A stretch of DNA of 64,000 bases from assembly GCA_002343985.1 (NCBI GenBank), contig DDTB01000010.1, forward strand, positions 186,001 to 250,000, given 5' to 3'. This DNA comes from Chitinophagaceae bacterium UBA2375. GTDB taxonomy: Bacteria > Bacteroidota > Bacteroidia > Chitinophagales > Chitinophagaceae. Below are positions 63,811 through 64,000 of the stretch, piece by piece. Position numbers and translations under genes: made by a program. The notes under the pieces are model-generated. The model was not told the DNA's origin. It was given only the letters and a program-made list of their open reading frames with translations, and did no database searches. The stretch's first letter is position 1. The number at the start of each line of letters is the position of its first letter.

Positions 63811-64000
63811 TCAGAGTTTATCTGCCGCTTTATTTTTTGCTTCGTATTCAGCGGCTTTCTTTGCATTGTTTTTGATTGAATAAATATCGCTCAAATAACC
63901 TAATACAATTTTGTAGTTCGCTTTCTGTACCGGCTTCATGTCACCCAGTCCTTCGTAATACTTCATAGCGGATTCAGAGTATGTAATGCACTCATCCATA
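63811..64000 (-). CDS. C-terminal fragment of a TPR-like protein (start beyond window)
   Basis: At least 62 residues of helical sequence with TPR-like spacing (KANYKIVLGYLSDIYSIKNNAKKAAEYEAKNKAADKL). The reading frame continues past the right window edge, so the true start is not seen. Short TPR proteins of this type are common in Bacteroidota periplasms. No further call is possible. Confidence 0.6.
   Translation of the reverse strand, partial: MDECITYSESAMKYYEGLGDMKPVQKANYKIVLGYLSDIYSIKNNAKKAAEYEAKNKAADKL

Noticed and set aside
1..64000. Search for CRISPR arrays, insertion sequences, prophage and integrase genes
   Set aside because: No repeat-spacer pattern, transposase-like motif (DDE, HUH) or phage structural gene was seen in any frame.

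Overview
The window looks like ordinary chromosome from a free-living Bacteroidota bacterium, probably of the Chitinophagaceae or a close family. The evidence is three large exported proteins with type IX secretion (T9SS) C-terminal sorting domains, many Bacteroidota-type small lipoproteins, signal peptides ending in the usual ..AQ cleavage context, TAnnTTTG-like -7 elements, few Shine-Dalgarno sequences, and lineage families such as DUF3822, DUF4199, META/NlpE, LytTR and Reg_prop kinases. Genes are tightly packed, and I see no phage, insertion sequence, integron or CRISPR array.

Layout: 1-2.5 kb is a minus-strand DUF3822-rsmD-lpxK unit (lpxK runs off the left edge), separated by a 38-bp palindromic intergenic region from a MATE exporter. 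3.9-5.9 kb holds a TolB/PD40-like exported protein, a DUF4199 membrane protein and an exported YciI-like protein. 5.9-11.6 kb (minus) has a membrane-anchored coiled-coil protein, an exported Ppx/GppA-like protein, a cyclophilin and a 942-residue exported protein combining an HExxH peptidase-like domain, a propeller and a probable outer-membrane barrel. 13-19.5 kb has an RRM RNA-binding protein, a secreted metzincin protease, a lipoprotein L,D-transpeptidase, a small lipoprotein and tRNA-Pro(CGG). 19.9-25.3 kb has a 14-repeat delta-60 T9SS protein and two small exported proteins. 25.3-29.1 kb has a P-type ATPase and an RhlE-like helicase. 29.3-37.6 kb is a mix: a paralogous lipoprotein, a histone-deacetylase-family enzyme, a TPR protein, an SDR, an acetyl-CoA hydrolase/transferase family enzyme, and META-domain lipoproteins.

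37.9-51.8 kb is rich in signalling. It holds a giant Reg_prop sensor kinase with its NarL-type regulator, a LytS/LytTR pair, and a third system made of a 7-TM protein, a kinase and a NarL-type regulator, with an ARPP-1-like protein and a T9SS protein between them. 51.8-56.2 kb carries hutU and hutH (histidine degradation) with an oppositely oriented deoD between them. The right end has a YCF48-like propeller, a DUF486 protein, the chromosome-segregation ATPase smc, a DUF4412-like protein, aqpZ and a DinB-fold protein; a TPR-like fragment runs off the edge.

No complete new system can be claimed. The best candidate for something under-described is the pair at 5.9-8.1 kb: a Ppx/GppA-fold protein with a signal peptide, followed 20 nt later by a single-TM coiled-coil protein. 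Other points worth checking are the 942-aa peptidase/propeller/barrel architecture, a perfect palindrome between rsmD/lpxK and MATE, a D-to-G change in the RsmD catalytic motif, two paralogous lipoproteins with matching start contexts, and terminator-like leader hairpins before hutH and a T9SS gene.
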